Below are positions 8,336-16,972 of a stretch of DNA of 64,000 nucleotides, in pieces. Within the stretch, counting starts at the first letter, position 1. Each line of letters starts with the position of its first letter. The stretch lies in contig NZ_QYUM01000002.1 in assembly GCF_003590775.1 (NCBI RefSeq), positions 496,001 to 560,000 of the forward strand. The letters run 5' to 3'. The DNA comes from Sphingomonas cavernae (GTDB lineage Bacteria; Pseudomonadota; Alphaproteobacteria; Sphingomonadales; Sphingomonadaceae). Position numbers and translations under genes: made by a program. A model generated the notes under the pieces. That model was not told where the DNA came from. It was given only the letters and a program-made list of their open reading frames with translations, and did no database searches.

Positions 8336-9228
8336 AATGCGGCCTCCGGATGCGTGACGGGCTCGGGGCGTTTGCGCGCGGCGAGCAGACACCCGGCTAC
8401 GATCATCAGCGCGCCGACGACGGTTAAGGTGGACACGCCTTCATCGAAGAACCACCAGCCGAGCAGCGCCGCCCAGATGAACGCGGTATATTCTACGGGC
8501 AGCAGATATTGCGCCTCGGCGCGCGCATAGGCCCAGGCGAGCAGCATCATCGATACGAAGGCGAACAGCGCCGACACCATCAGCAGCGGCATCTGCGCGG
8601 TCGTCGGAACGATCGCGAGCCACGGTGCTGCGAGCGCATAGAGCGCTCCCGCGACGATATTGAAGAACAGCGCGACCTCGACGGGATCGGCGACAAGCGA
8701 CTGGCGCCGCGCGACGACGAGGTTGAAGGCGTAGAGGACCGCCGCGATCAGGATCGCGATCGCTCCGCGAAACGCGTCGGGGCCCATATCGGCCTCGGCC
8801 TGGCCAGCAAGGATCACGAGCACGCCCGCAAAGGCGAGCAGTGAGGCGAAGATCGCACTCTTGCCCACCTTTTCCTTGAGGATCACCGCGGCAAGGATCA
8901 ACGCGACCAGAGGCGCGACAAAGGTCAAGGCCACGCCTTGCGCGATCGGCACCCGCGCCAACCCCCAGAAGAACAGCAGCACCGATCCCCCTGCGGTCAC
9001 CCCGCGCCAGAAATGCAGCACCAGCACCGGGCGCGCAGGCCAGCTTTTGCGCATCAGCACGAACATGGGAATCCCGATCGCCAGCCCGAACACGCAGCGC
9101 CACAGCATCGCGTTATAGGCACCGATCTCGATCGACAGCCCCTTCATGATCGCGTCCATCGCGGAGAATACGGCGATGCCGAGCGTCGCTACGCCAAAGG
9201 CTTGGACGGGGCTGGCGTGCTGACTCAT
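8332..9228 (-). CDS. DMT superfamily (EamA) transporter
   Basis: 298 residues from ATG 9228; a GTG at 9255 in frame would add nine residues. Ten hydrophobic helices arranged as two EamA repeats (about 10-135 and 150-285), with the usual end of repeat one (VALTFVAPLVALILAAVILKE) and of repeat two (LLPVEYTAFIWAALLGWWFF). Such proteins export amino acids, metabolites or drugs; no specificity is evident. First gene of a four-gene overlapping minus-strand chain. Confidence 0.9.
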   Translation of the reverse strand: MSQHASPVQAFGVATLGIAVFSAMDAIMKGLSIEIGAYNAMLWRCVFGLAIGIPMFVLMRKSWPARPVLVLHFWRGVTAGGSVLLFFWGLARVPIAQGVALTFVAPLVALILAAVILKEKVGKSAIFASLLAFAGVLVILAGQAEADMGPDAFRGAIAILIAAVLYAFNLVVARRQSLVADPVEVALFFNIVAGALYALAAPWLAIVPTTAQMPLLMVSALFAFVSMMLLAWAYARAEAQYLLPVEYTAFIWAALLGWWFFDEGVSTLTVVGALMIVAGCLLAARKRPEPVTHPEAAL

Positions 9229-9279
9229 GGGTGGCGAGATAGCGGCGCCGGACACGCTTGTCTCGCCTTTGCAACGAGA

Positions 9280-9783
9280 TCAGCGCAAAATCATCCGGTC
9301 ATTGGCGATCTGCACCGAACCGATCTGGCCGAGCACGTTCTGACCGAGGAGCGACACTTCGCTGTTGTCGAGGATTACGCCGCGCATGTCCCAGGCTTCC
9401 TTCTGGCCGATCGCGACATGACGGATCGAGATCTGCTTGCCGAGCAACTCGCCCGCGGCACCACGGCCTACCACCTCATATTCATCGTCGGAAAATTTGA
9501 AGCCGACGCGCGTCGCGTCTTCCTCTGTCAGCGCCACGGTCGATGCGCCGGTATCCACGAGAAAGTGCACAACGCGGCCGTTGACCAGCGCATCGACATA
9601 GAAATGACCATTTGGCTGACGCTTGAGGACAGTATCGAGCGCCTTGTCGGTGGCGCGCGCGTAGGCGGCGGGATCGTCGCCATTGGACAATGTGGCTGAC
9701 GGCGCGGTCTCGCTGCCCGGCCACGCCAGACCGACCAGCGTCCCTGCGCCAATGACCAGAAAGATCGCTCTCGCCGACACCAC
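9280..9783 (-). CDS. Retropepsin-like aspartic protease, TIGR02281 clan
   Basis: 167 residues, GTG start. One N-terminal hydrophobic segment (about 3-20) anchors or exports the protein. The retropepsin active site FLVDTGASTVAL is centred on Asp77, and the second hallmark WDMRGVILDNSEVSLLGQNVLGQI matches the hydrophobic-hydrophobic-Gly element of clan AA. Such single-domain proteases probably dimerise and act in the periplasm; substrates are unknown. It lies 62 bp downstream of ispG on the same strand and may share its transcript. Confidence 0.88.
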   Translation of the reverse strand: MVSARAIFLVIGAGTLVGLAWPGSETAPSATLSNGDDPAAYARATDKALDTVLKRQPNGHFYVDALVNGRVVHFLVDTGASTVALTEEDATRVGFKFSDDEYEVVGRGAAGELLGKQISIRHVAIGQKEAWDMRGVILDNSEVSLLGQNVLGQIGSVQIANDRMILR

Positions 9784-9845
9784 AACCCCCGCAAATCCCG
9801 TCGGAACACGGTAGCGGGCGCAGGTAATTCAATCGTTAAGTGGGG

Positions 9846-10976
9846 CTATTCCGCCGCGTCGGCCACTGCAGCATCGGTGCTTTCCGCCTCGATCTCGGCG
9901 GCCTTGGCTTCGACGAGCTTCACGATGTGCTCGATCATGTCGGCGTCCTGGACATGGTGATCGGTCACGCCCGAGAGATAGACCATGTGCTTGCCATTGC
10001 CGCCACCGGTGATGCCGATATCGGTCTCGCGCGCCTCGCCGGGGCCGTTGACGACGCAGCCGAGCACCGAGAGCGACAGCGGCGTGTGGATGTGCTGGAG
10101 CCGTTCCTCGAGCGCCTGGACGGTTCGGATTACATCGAAACCCTGACGCGCGCAGCTCGGGCACGAGACGACGCGGACGCCGCGCGTCCGGATGCCGAGC
10201 GATTTCAGAATTTCATAGCCGACGCGCACCTCTTCCTCGGGCTCAGCCGAAAGTGAGACGCGGATCGTGTCGCCGATCCCGGCCCAGAGCAGGTTGCCGA
10301 TCCCGATCGCCGATTTCACGGTGCCGCCGATCAGCCCGCCCGCCTCGGTAATGCCCAGGTGCAACGGGCAATCCACCGCTTCCGCCAGCCCCATATAGGC
10401 CGACACCGCAAGGAAGACGTCGGACGCCTTCACCGCGACCTTGTATTCGTGGAAATCCTGATCCTGGAGCAGTTTGATATGATCGAGCGCGCTTTCGACC
10501 AGCGCCTCGGGGCAGGGCTCGCCATATTTTTCGAGCAGGTCCTTCTCAAGACTGCCGGCGTTGACGCCGATGCGGATCGCACAGCCATTGGCCTTGGCGG
10601 CGTCGACGACTTCCTTCACGCGCGCTTCGGAGCCGATATTGCCCGGATTGATACGCAGGCACGCGGCGCCCGCGTCGGCGGCTTCCAGCGCGCGCTTGTA
10701 GTGGAAATGGATGTCGGCGACGATCGGCACGCGCGCGGCGCGGACGATCTGCTTCAAGGCCGCGGTCGATTCCTCATCGGGGCAGGAGACGCGGATGATG
10801 TCGACGCCCGCTTCCTCGCAGCGACGGATCTGGTCGATCGTCGCCTTGGGATCGGAGGTGAGCGTGTTGGTCATCGTCTGAACGCTGACCGGCGCATCGC
10901 CGCCGACCGGAACATTCCCGACCATGATCTGACGCGAGGTGCGGCGCGCAATATCGCGCCAGGGACGAAGGGACAT
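9846..10976 (-). CDS. ispG: 4-hydroxy-3-methylbut-2-en-1-yl diphosphate synthase
   Basis: 376 residues, normal for IspG/GcpE. Catalyses the reductive opening of MEcPP to HMBPP in the MEP isoprenoid pathway. The TIM-barrel N-terminus ([42 protein letters not shown]) and the [4Fe-4S] C-terminal domain are complete; cluster ligands are Cys272, Cys275 ([11 protein letters not shown]) and Cys307 (CVVNGPGEA) with Glu314. An Ala/Glu-rich tail follows. Normal essential gene. Confidence 0.98.
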   Translation of the reverse strand: MSLRPWRDIARRTSRQIMVGNVPVGGDAPVSVQTMTNTLTSDPKATIDQIRRCEEAGVDIIRVSCPDEESTAALKQIVRAARVPIVADIHFHYKRALEAADAGAACLRINPGNIGSEARVKEVVDAAKANGCAIRIGVNAGSLEKDLLEKYGEPCPEALVESALDHIKLLQDQDFHEYKVAVKASDVFLAVSAYMGLAEAVDCPLHLGITEAGGLIGGTVKSAIGIGNLLWAGIGDTIRVSLSAEPEEEVRVGYEILKSLGIRTRGVRVVSCPSCARQGFDVIRTVQALEERLQHIHTPLSLSVLGCVVNGPGEARETDIGITGGGNGKHMVYLSGVTDHHVQDADMIEHIVKLVEAKAAEIEAESTDAAVADAAE

Positions 10977-11041
10977 TCTTCAACTACTCTGCGGTTGGCT
11001 TGCGCGCCGGCTTATAGCGCCTGCGCGCGCGGCGATACAGG

Positions 11042-12670
11042 CTATTCGTCGAGCGAGCGCCGGAAGGTCTCGGGCAACAGCGCTAGCCCGATGACCACGG
11101 TAAGCGCGGCGATGATCACGGGATACCAGAGGCCGTAATAGATATCCCCCGTCGCCGCGACCATCGCGAAGGCCGTGGTAGGAAGAAAGCCCCCGAACCA
11201 GCCGTTACCGATATGATAGGGCAGCGACATCGAGGTGTAGCGGATGCGTGTCGGGAACAGCTCGACGAGCAAAGCCGCGATCGGGCCATAGACCATCGTC
11301 ACATAGAGGACGAGGATAGTGAGGATCATCACGACCAGCGGCTTGTTGATGGCGTCCTTGTCGGCTCGGGCAGGATAGCCCGCACGGGTGAGTGCGCCGT
11401 CCAGCTCTTCACGGAAGCCGGCCGGATCGCCAGTATAGGCGATCGACTCCTCGCCGATCACGACCCTCGCCTCGCTGCCCGGCGCTGCGCTGTTGCCGTA
11501 GCTGACGCCTGCCTTGGCGAGCCATGACTTGGCGACGTCGCAACCCGAGCTTTCGAACCTGTTGCGGCCGATCGGGTCGAACTGGAAGGAACAGCGCGCC
11601 GGATCGGCGACGACGGTGACGGGGGCCGCGCTCTGCGCGGCGTGGAGCGCGGGATTGGCGGCCTTCGACAGCGCGTCGAACAGCGGGAAATAGGTGAGCG
11701 CCGCGAGCGCGCAGCCGATCATGATGATGGGCTTGCGCCCCACCCGGTCCGAAAGCCAGCCGAAGAAGACGAAAGCGGGGGTACCGAGCGCCAGCGCGAT
11801 CGCGATCAGGATATTGGCGGTCGCGCCATCGACCTTCAGCGTCTTTTCGAGGAAGAACAGCGCATAGAACTGTCCCGCGTACCAGACCACCGCCTGCCCA
11901 GCGACCGCGCCGAACAGCGCGATCAGCACGATCCTGAGGTTGGACCAGCGCGCAAAGGCTTCGGTAAGCGGCGCGGTCGAACCCTTGCCCTCGGCCTTCA
12001 TCGCCAGAAACACCGGGCTCTCCTCGAGTTGCATCCGGATCCATAGCGAAACGGCGAGCAGCAGCACCGAGATCAGGAAGGGAATTCGCCAGCCCCAATC
12101 GGCGAAGACCGCCTCTCCCAGCCAGGTGCGCGTGCCGATCACGACGAGCAGCGCCGCGAACAACCCCAGCGTCGCGGTGGTCTGGATGAAGCTGGTGAAA
12201 AGACCGCGCTTTCCGGGCGGTGCGTGTTCGGCGACATAGGTGGCCGCTCCGCCATATTCTCCGCCGAGCGCAAGTCCCTGAAGCAGCCGCAACAGCACGA
12301 GCATGACGGGCGCGGCGACGCCGATCGCGGAATAGCTGGGCAGGAGTCCGACGACGAAGGTCGAAAGCCCCATGATCCCCATGGTGACGAGGAAGGTGTT
12401 CTTGCGGCCCACCAGATCGCCGATCCGCCCGAAGACGAGCGCGCCGAACGGCCGCACCGCAAAGCCCGCGGCAAAGGCGGCGAGTGCGAAGATGAAGCCC
12501 GTGGTCTCGTTGACGCCCGAGAAGAACTGCGCCGAGATGATCGTGGCGAGCAGCCCGTAGAGATAGAAATCATACCATTCGAAAACGGTGCCAAGCGACG
12601 AGGCGAGGATCACCAGCCTTTCGCTCTGGCCACGCGGCTTCTCTTCCGCGGCCCCGATCGCCCCCGTCAT
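11042..12670 (-). CDS. MFS transporter, metabolite:H+ symporter (MHS) family
   Basis: 542 residues. ProP/KgtP-like: VFEWYDFYLYG in TM1, the RPFGALVFGRIGDLVGRKNTFL loop motif, GGEYGGAATYVAEHAPPGKRG after TM4, and a second GWLSDRVGRKP loop. It is about 100 residues longer than ProP because of a soluble insert between about residues 340 and 440 (DNA about 11350-11660) that carries two cysteines (ARCSFQF and SSGCDVAK) and probably faces the periplasm. Transport of small zwitterions or dicarboxylates is likely; the real substrate is unknown. Single-gene unit. Confidence 0.92.
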   Translation of the reverse strand: MTGAIGAAEEKPRGQSERLVILASSLGTVFEWYDFYLYGLLATIISAQFFSGVNETTGFIFALAAFAAGFAVRPFGALVFGRIGDLVGRKNTFLVTMGIMGLSTFVVGLLPSYSAIGVAAPVMLVLLRLLQGLALGGEYGGAATYVAEHAPPGKRGLFTSFIQTTATLGLFAALLVVIGTRTWLGEAVFADWGWRIPFLISVLLLAVSLWIRMQLEESPVFLAMKAEGKGSTAPLTEAFARWSNLRIVLIALFGAVAGQAVVWYAGQFYALFFLEKTLKVDGATANILIAIALALGTPAFVFFGWLSDRVGRKPIIMIGCALAALTYFPLFDALSKAANPALHAAQSAAPVTVVADPARCSFQFDPIGRNRFESSGCDVAKSWLAKAGVSYGNSAAPGSEARVVIGEESIAYTGDPAGFREELDGALTRAGYPARADKDAINKPLVVMILTILVLYVTMVYGPIAALLVELFPTRIRYTSMSLPYHIGNGWFGGFLPTTAFAMVAATGDIYYGLWYPVIIAALTVVIGLALLPETFRRSLDE

Positions 12671-12770
12671 CAGCGTCTCCCTTGCCGGTCATTTTTCTTG
12701 CCGTTGACCGACGACATAGCCGTTAAATTGCACGTGGCGATAGCGTGTTGAGGCAGTCCGCCATTCTGCT

Positions 12771-12820
12771 AGAGCCTTTCCCGACAAGGCGGAATTGCCT
12801 TGTCGGACAGGAAAGGCTCT
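12771..12820. repeat. Modular palindromic repeat, AGAGCCTTTC arms
   Basis: Outer arms AGAGCCTTTC and GAAAGGCTCT enclose an inner stem CCGACAAGGC / GCCTTGTCGG with a GGAATT loop. The same outer arms occur at 40893-40942 with a different inner stem. Confidence 0.85.
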
Positions 12821-12833
12821 CGATCCAATGTTT

Positions 12834-12884
12834 AGAGCACTTCCTGGCCGAAAAACCGGTTCCCACTTTTTCGGGAAGTGCTCT
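12834..12884. repeat. Modular palindromic repeat, AGAGCACTTCC arms
   Basis: Outer arms AGAGCACTTCC and GGAAGTGCTCT around a complementary interior containing ACCGGTTCCCAC. A rearranged relative starts at 40787. It sits 34 bp before the isoaspartyl peptidase start, so it could affect that leader. Confidence 0.85.
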
Positions 12885-12918
12885 AGATGACGAGCATCAC
12901 GAACGGGAGGTTCTCCCT

Positions 12919-13905
12919 ATGCATTCCCTGTTTCTCCTCGGAGCCATCCTGATGACTTCCACCGTCGCCCAAGCCGCCCCTGCGCCCAAATGGACGCTCG
13001 TCATTCATGGGGGGGCGGGCGTGATCGAACGCGAACGCCTCACCCCACAGCACGACCGGGAAGTTCGCGCGGCGCTTGATCGTGCGCTCGAGGCGGGGTC
13101 GAAGGTGCTGTCGACCAATGGTTCGTCGCTCGACGCGGTGGAGGCGGCGGTCAAGGTGCTCGAGGACGATCCGCACTTCAATGCGGGCCGCGGCGCGGTC
13201 TTTACCTATGAGGGGCGCAACGAACTCGACGCCGCGATCATGGATGGCAGGACCCGCGCGGCAGGCGCCGTCGCGCGCACGACGCGCACGAGGAATCCGG
13301 TGAGCCTCTCGCGCGCAGTGATGGAGAAGAGCCCGCACGTCTTTCTGAGCGGCGAGGGCGCCGACCAGTTCTCGGTCGAGCAAGGGCTCGAACAGGTCGA
13401 CCCGAGCTGGTTCGCTACCCCCGAGCGCAAGCGCCAGCTCGACGAGATGAAAGCGAAAAAGGTCGGCTGGTACGATGTCGACCTGAAATACGGCACGGTG
13501 GGAGCCGTCGCCATCGACGCGAACGGCCATGTCGCGGCCGCGACCTCAACCGGCGGCCTGACGGGCAAGCGCTGGGGCCGCATCGGTGATTCGCCGGTGA
13601 TAGGCGCGGGCACCTATGCCGACGACCGCGCCTGCGCGATCTCGGGCACGGGTGCAGGCGAATATTTCATCCGCATCGGCGTTGCGCATGAGATTTGCGC
13701 GCGAATCCGGATGAAGGGCGAAACCCCCAAACAGGCCGCCGACGCGGTGATTGCCGAGCTTGGTGCGATCGGCGGCACCGGCGGCGTCATCGTGACGGGC
13801 CCCGGCGGCAGTGCCGACTGGTCATTCAACACCCCGGGCATGTACCGCGGCAAGGCGAACAGCGAGGGTGTGAAGAAGGTTGCGATCTACGGCGACGAGG
13901 GCTGA
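12919..13905 (+). CDS. Secreted isoaspartyl peptidase / L-asparaginase (Ntn hydrolase)
   Basis: 328 residues. ATG 12919 begins a clear signal peptide (MHSLFLLGAILMTSTVAQAA, cleavage near residues 20-22); an upstream frame extension runs through the palindromic repeats and is rejected. The plant-type asparaginase fold shows VIHGGAGV at the start, NAGRGAVFTYEG, and the autocleavage site YGTVGAVA with Thr193 as the new N-terminal nucleophile, followed by ATSTGGLTGKRWGRIGDSPVIGAGTYAD. It removes isoaspartyl residues or hydrolyses asparagine, here probably in the periplasm. Its stop overlaps the next ATG (TGATG). Confidence 0.95.
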   Translation: MHSLFLLGAILMTSTVAQAAPAPKWTLVIHGGAGVIERERLTPQHDREVRAALDRALEAGSKVLSTNGSSLDAVEAAVKVLEDDPHFNAGRGAVFTYEGRNELDAAIMDGRTRAAGAVARTTRTRNPVSLSRAVMEKSPHVFLSGEGADQFSVEQGLEQVDPSWFATPERKRQLDEMKAKKVGWYDVDLKYGTVGAVAIDANGHVAAATSTGGLTGKRWGRIGDSPVIGAGTYADDRACAISGTGAGEYFIRIGVAHEICARIRMKGETPKQAADAVIAELGAIGGTGGVIVTGPGGSADWSFNTPGMYRGKANSEGVKKVAIYGDEG

Positions 13906-14753
13906 TGCTGCGACATTTTTTTGCGGCGCTTGTCGGCGCGCTGATGCTCGTTCCCGCGCCCGCCAAGGCCTGGTGGGACTATGGCCATGAAACGGTGGCG
14001 GCGATCGCGTGGAAGCAGGTGACGCCGAAGACGCGCGCCGCGATCTCCGCGCTGCTCAGGCAGGGCCGGCTGCTCGAGACGCCCACCTGCCCCGTCAATA
14101 CAATCGAACATGCGAGCTACTGGGCCGACTGCGTCAAGCCGCTGAACGACCGCTTCAGCTACGCCTATTCGTGGCACTATCAGAATGTCGATGTCTGCAA
14201 GCCCTTCGACCTGAAGGCGGCGTGCAAGGATGGCAACTGCGTCTCCGCCCAGATCGAGCGCAATGCAAAGCTGCTCGCCGACAAGACCGTGCCGGTTCGC
14301 GAGCGGCTGATGGCGCTCGCCTTTCTCGTCCATTTCACGGGCGATCTCCATATGCCGCTTCACGCCGGCGACCGCGGCGACCTTGGCGGCAACCGGGTCA
14401 AGGCAGGCTATGGCGACGCGGTGACCGAACGGATGAACCTGCACGGGATCTGGGACGGCTATCTCGCCGAGCGCGCAATCTCCACGCCGCCATCGATCGT
14501 CCGTGTCTATTCCGCGGAAGAGCGCGCGGCGATGGGTTCGGGTAGCGTCGAGGACTGGAGCCGCGAGAACTGGCAGGTCGCCCGCGAAACGGTCTATGCC
14601 AGCGCCTATGGCGGCGACCCATGCGGCCCTGTGCCCGGCGGGCGCGTGACGCTCGACAACACGACAATCGAAAAGCTGATCCGGCCGCTGCGCCTGCAGG
14701 TAGAGCGCGGCGGGATCAGGCTCGCGCGCATGCTTGACGAAGCGCTCGGCTAG
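13905..14753 (+). CDS. S1/P1 family nuclease, secreted
   Basis: 282 residues with a signal peptide ending after about residue 22 or 23 (PAPAKAW-WDYGHE), so that the mature protein starts at or next to a Trp, as needed for zinc binding in this family. Zinc-ligand motifs are visible: WDYGHETVAAIA, HASYWADCV, HFTGDLHMPLHAGDRGDLGGN and NLHGIWDGYL. It cleaves single-stranded DNA/RNA and removes 3'-phosphates, probably for nutrient scavenging outside the inner membrane. ATG 13905 shares its A with the TGA of the peptidase gene. The stop overlaps the convergent prephenate dehydratase stop in a CTAG. Confidence 0.94.
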   Translation: MLRHFFAALVGALMLVPAPAKAWWDYGHETVAAIAWKQVTPKTRAAISALLRQGRLLETPTCPVNTIEHASYWADCVKPLNDRFSYAYSWHYQNVDVCKPFDLKAACKDGNCVSAQIERNAKLLADKTVPVRERLMALAFLVHFTGDLHMPLHAGDRGDLGGNRVKAGYGDAVTERMNLHGIWDGYLAERAISTPPSIVRVYSAEERAAMGSGSVEDWSRENWQVARETVYASAYGGDPCGPVPGGRVTLDNTTIEKLIRPLRLQVERGGIRLARMLDEALG

Positions 14754-15646
14754 GCGATCGTGCGCGGCTGCGCCTGGCGATAGGTGCCGAGCAGGCGCAT
14801 CCATTTGGTGTGGAAGCGCAGTTCCTCAAGCGCGCGATCGATCGCGGCATCGCCCGGACCTCCCTCGATATCGGCGTAGAACTCGGTTGCCGCGAAGCTT
14901 GCGCCGCGCTGATAGCTTTCGAGCTTGGTCATGTTGACGCCGTTGGTCGCAAAGCCGCCCATCGCCTTGTAGAGCGCGGCGGGCACGTTCTTCACCTCAA
15001 AGATGAAGGTGGTCATCACCGGACCATTAGGCTCAGGAACCACGCCCTCGCGCGCCAGCACGACGAAGCGCGTGGTGTTATCGTCCGAATCCGCGAGTCC
15101 TTCGCTCAGCGTCTGAAGGCCATAGAGTGCGGCGGCGCGCGGCGGCGCAATCGCGGCGACCTTCGGGTCGCCCAGTTCCGCGACGAGTGCGGCTGCGCCC
15201 GCGGTATCGGCATAGCCGACCGAGGTGATGCCGCGCGCGCGCAACCATTTGCGGCACTGGCCGAGCGCCTGCGGATGGCTAGTCGCCTCGCGAATGCCCT
15301 CGATCGGACCCAGCGCCATCAGGCTGTAGTGGATCGGCAGAAAATGTTCGCCGACGATCACCAGCCCCGACTCGGGCAGCAGGAAATGGATGTCGGCGAC
15401 CCGACCATGCAGCGAATTCTCGATGGGGATCATCGCGCGGTCGGCGCGCCCTTCCTTCACCGCGTCGATCGCGTCCTCGAAACTGAAGCAGGGCAGCGGC
15501 AGCGCGTCGGCAAAGGCCTGTTCGACCGCGATGTGCGAATTGGCGCCGGGAGCCCCCTGAAATGCGACCGCACGCGCGGGATCGGCGATGGCGGCTTCGG
15601 CCATCTGTTCGACAAGGCGGCGGGCGGGAGCGGGATAGTTTTCCAT
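14750..15646 (-). CDS. pheA: Prephenate dehydratase
   Basis: 298 residues. Converts prephenate to phenylpyruvate in phenylalanine synthesis. Two periplasmic-binding-like lobes hold VAFQGAPGANSHIAVEQAF, MIPIENSLHGRV, TSHPQALGQC and the catalytic-site NTTRFVVLAR; a C-terminal ACT domain follows (FIFEVKNVPAALYKAMGGFA, NMTKLESYQ) for allosteric control by phenylalanine. No chorismate mutase domain is attached. ATG 15646 is chosen; the frame extension upstream crosses the promoter region of the divergent cytochrome gene. Confidence 0.96.
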   Translation of the reverse strand: MENYPAPARRLVEQMAEAAIADPARAVAFQGAPGANSHIAVEQAFADALPLPCFSFEDAIDAVKEGRADRAMIPIENSLHGRVADIHFLLPESGLVIVGEHFLPIHYSLMALGPIEGIREATSHPQALGQCRKWLRARGITSVGYADTAGAAALVAELGDPKVAAIAPPRAAALYGLQTLSEGLADSDDNTTRFVVLAREGVVPEPNGPVMTTFIFEVKNVPAALYKAMGGFATNGVNMTKLESYQRGASFAATEFYADIEGGPGDAAIDRALEELRFHTKWMRLLGTYRQAQPRTIA

Positions 15647-15761
15647 GGGCGCAGTGCGCTTAGGGACAATGACGACGATCGGCAAGGCGCGGCTTGCGGT
15701 CTGCGCAATGCCCCGATAAAGGGTGCCGCGATTTAATGCCCGGGTGAGCAGAGGGATTTCG

Positions 15762-16370
15762 ATGGACGACCGGTTCAACACGATTGCGGGATGGGTTCTG
15801 GCGGCGGGTATCGTCGCGCTTGGCGGATCCATCGCAAGCGGGATGTATTTCAAGGGCCATGCGCCCGAGAAGCCCGGTTATGAAGTCGCGGACGCAACGC
15901 CCGCCGAAGGCGAGGGTGGCGGCGCGGCAGCGGTCGATATCGCCACGCTTCTCCCCACCGCCGACCCTGCCAAGGGCGCGGAAGTCTTCAAGAAGTGCAC
16001 CGCCTGCCACACCATCAACCAGGGCGGCGCCCAGGGCATCGGCCCCAATCTTTGGGGTGCGCTCGGCAAACCGCACGGGCATGTCGCCGGCTTCGCCTAT
16101 TCGGACGCGCTGAAGGGCGTTCCGGGCAACTGGGATTTCGCGGGCATGGACAAGTGGCTCGCAAGCCCCCGCAAATATGCGCCGGGCACCAAGATGACCT
16201 TCGCCGGCCTTTCAAAGCCCGAGGATCGGGCCAACCTGCTCGCCTATATGAACAGCCAGGGCTCGAACCTGCCGCTTCCCGCGGCCGGCGCAGCATCTGC
16301 CGCCGACACCGCGGCGGCGGGCAATGCCGCGGCCCCGGCCGAAAACGCAGCGGCCCCCGCCGCGCATTGA
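15762..16370 (+). CDS. Membrane-anchored c-type cytochrome
   Basis: 202 residues. An uncleaved N-terminal helix (about 7-29) anchors a single class I haem domain in the periplasm: CTACH (Cys79, Cys82, His83) and the distal Met ligand in GTKMTF (Met145). The layout, with an acidic/Ala linker before the haem domain and an Ala-rich tail after it, matches CycM/cytochrome c552-type carriers that pass electrons from the bc1 complex to terminal oxidase. GAGGG ribosome binding site about 7 bp before ATG. The stop overlaps the next start by one base. Confidence 0.94.
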   Translation: MDDRFNTIAGWVLAAGIVALGGSIASGMYFKGHAPEKPGYEVADATPAEGEGGGAAAVDIATLLPTADPAKGAEVFKKCTACHTINQGGAQGIGPNLWGALGKPHGHVAGFAYSDALKGVPGNWDFAGMDKWLASPRKYAPGTKMTFAGLSKPEDRANLLAYMNSQGSNLPLPAAGAASAADTAAAGNAAAPAENAAAPAAH

Positions 16371-16972
16371 TGTTGGCTGCGGGCGCCAGCGTCCGCACCG
16401 AGCTGTTGGCGGGTGATTCGCTCGCCCGCCGCCTTCCGGAGATCGGCGCGCTTCGAATCGCGGTCTTTCGCGACTTTCCCTATCTCTACGAAGGCGATCC
16501 GGCCTATGAGGCCGCGTATCTACGCCCTTATGCGACAAGCCCCGACGCGCTCGTAATGGGCGCATTCGACGGCGATCGGCTGGTCGGGGTCACCACCGCC
16601 GCGCCGATGGAAGATCATGCCGAGGATTTCGCCGCCCCCTTCGCGGCGCGCGGCATCGACATTTCAACCATCTATTATTTCGGAGAGTCGGTCCTGCTGC
16701 CTCAATATCGCGGGCAAGGCATCGGCCACGCGTTTTTCGACGCGCGCGAAGAACGCGGTCGCGCGCTCGGGCGCCGCCATGCCGCCTTTTGCGCGGTGAC
16801 ACGGCCCGCAGATCACCCCGCCCGGCCCGCGGACTATGCGCCGCTCGACACCTTCTGGACCAAACGCGGTTATGCCAGGGTCGATGGGCTCGTAGCAGGT
16901 TTCGCGTGGCGCGATATCGGCGACCCCGCCGAAACCGAGAAGCCGATGCAATTCTGGATGAAGGCGCTTTAG
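16370..16972 (+). CDS. GNAT family N-acetyltransferase
   Basis: 200 residues from ATG 16370, which shares its A with the cytochrome stop (TGATG). Acetyl-CoA loop QYRGQGIGHAFFDAREE, preceded by FGESVLLP; C-terminal LDTFWTKRGYARVDGLVAGFAW fits larger GNATs. No specific acceptor is suggested. Its stop overlaps the convergent LOG gene stop (TTAG at 16969-16972). Confidence 0.88.
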   Translation: MLAAGASVRTELLAGDSLARRLPEIGALRIAVFRDFPYLYEGDPAYEAAYLRPYATSPDALVMGAFDGDRLVGVTTAAPMEDHAEDFAAPFAARGIDISTIYYFGESVLLPQYRGQGIGHAFFDAREERGRALGRRHAAFCAVTRPADHPARPADYAPLDTFWTKRGYARVDGLVAGFAWRDIGDPAETEKPMQFWMKAL

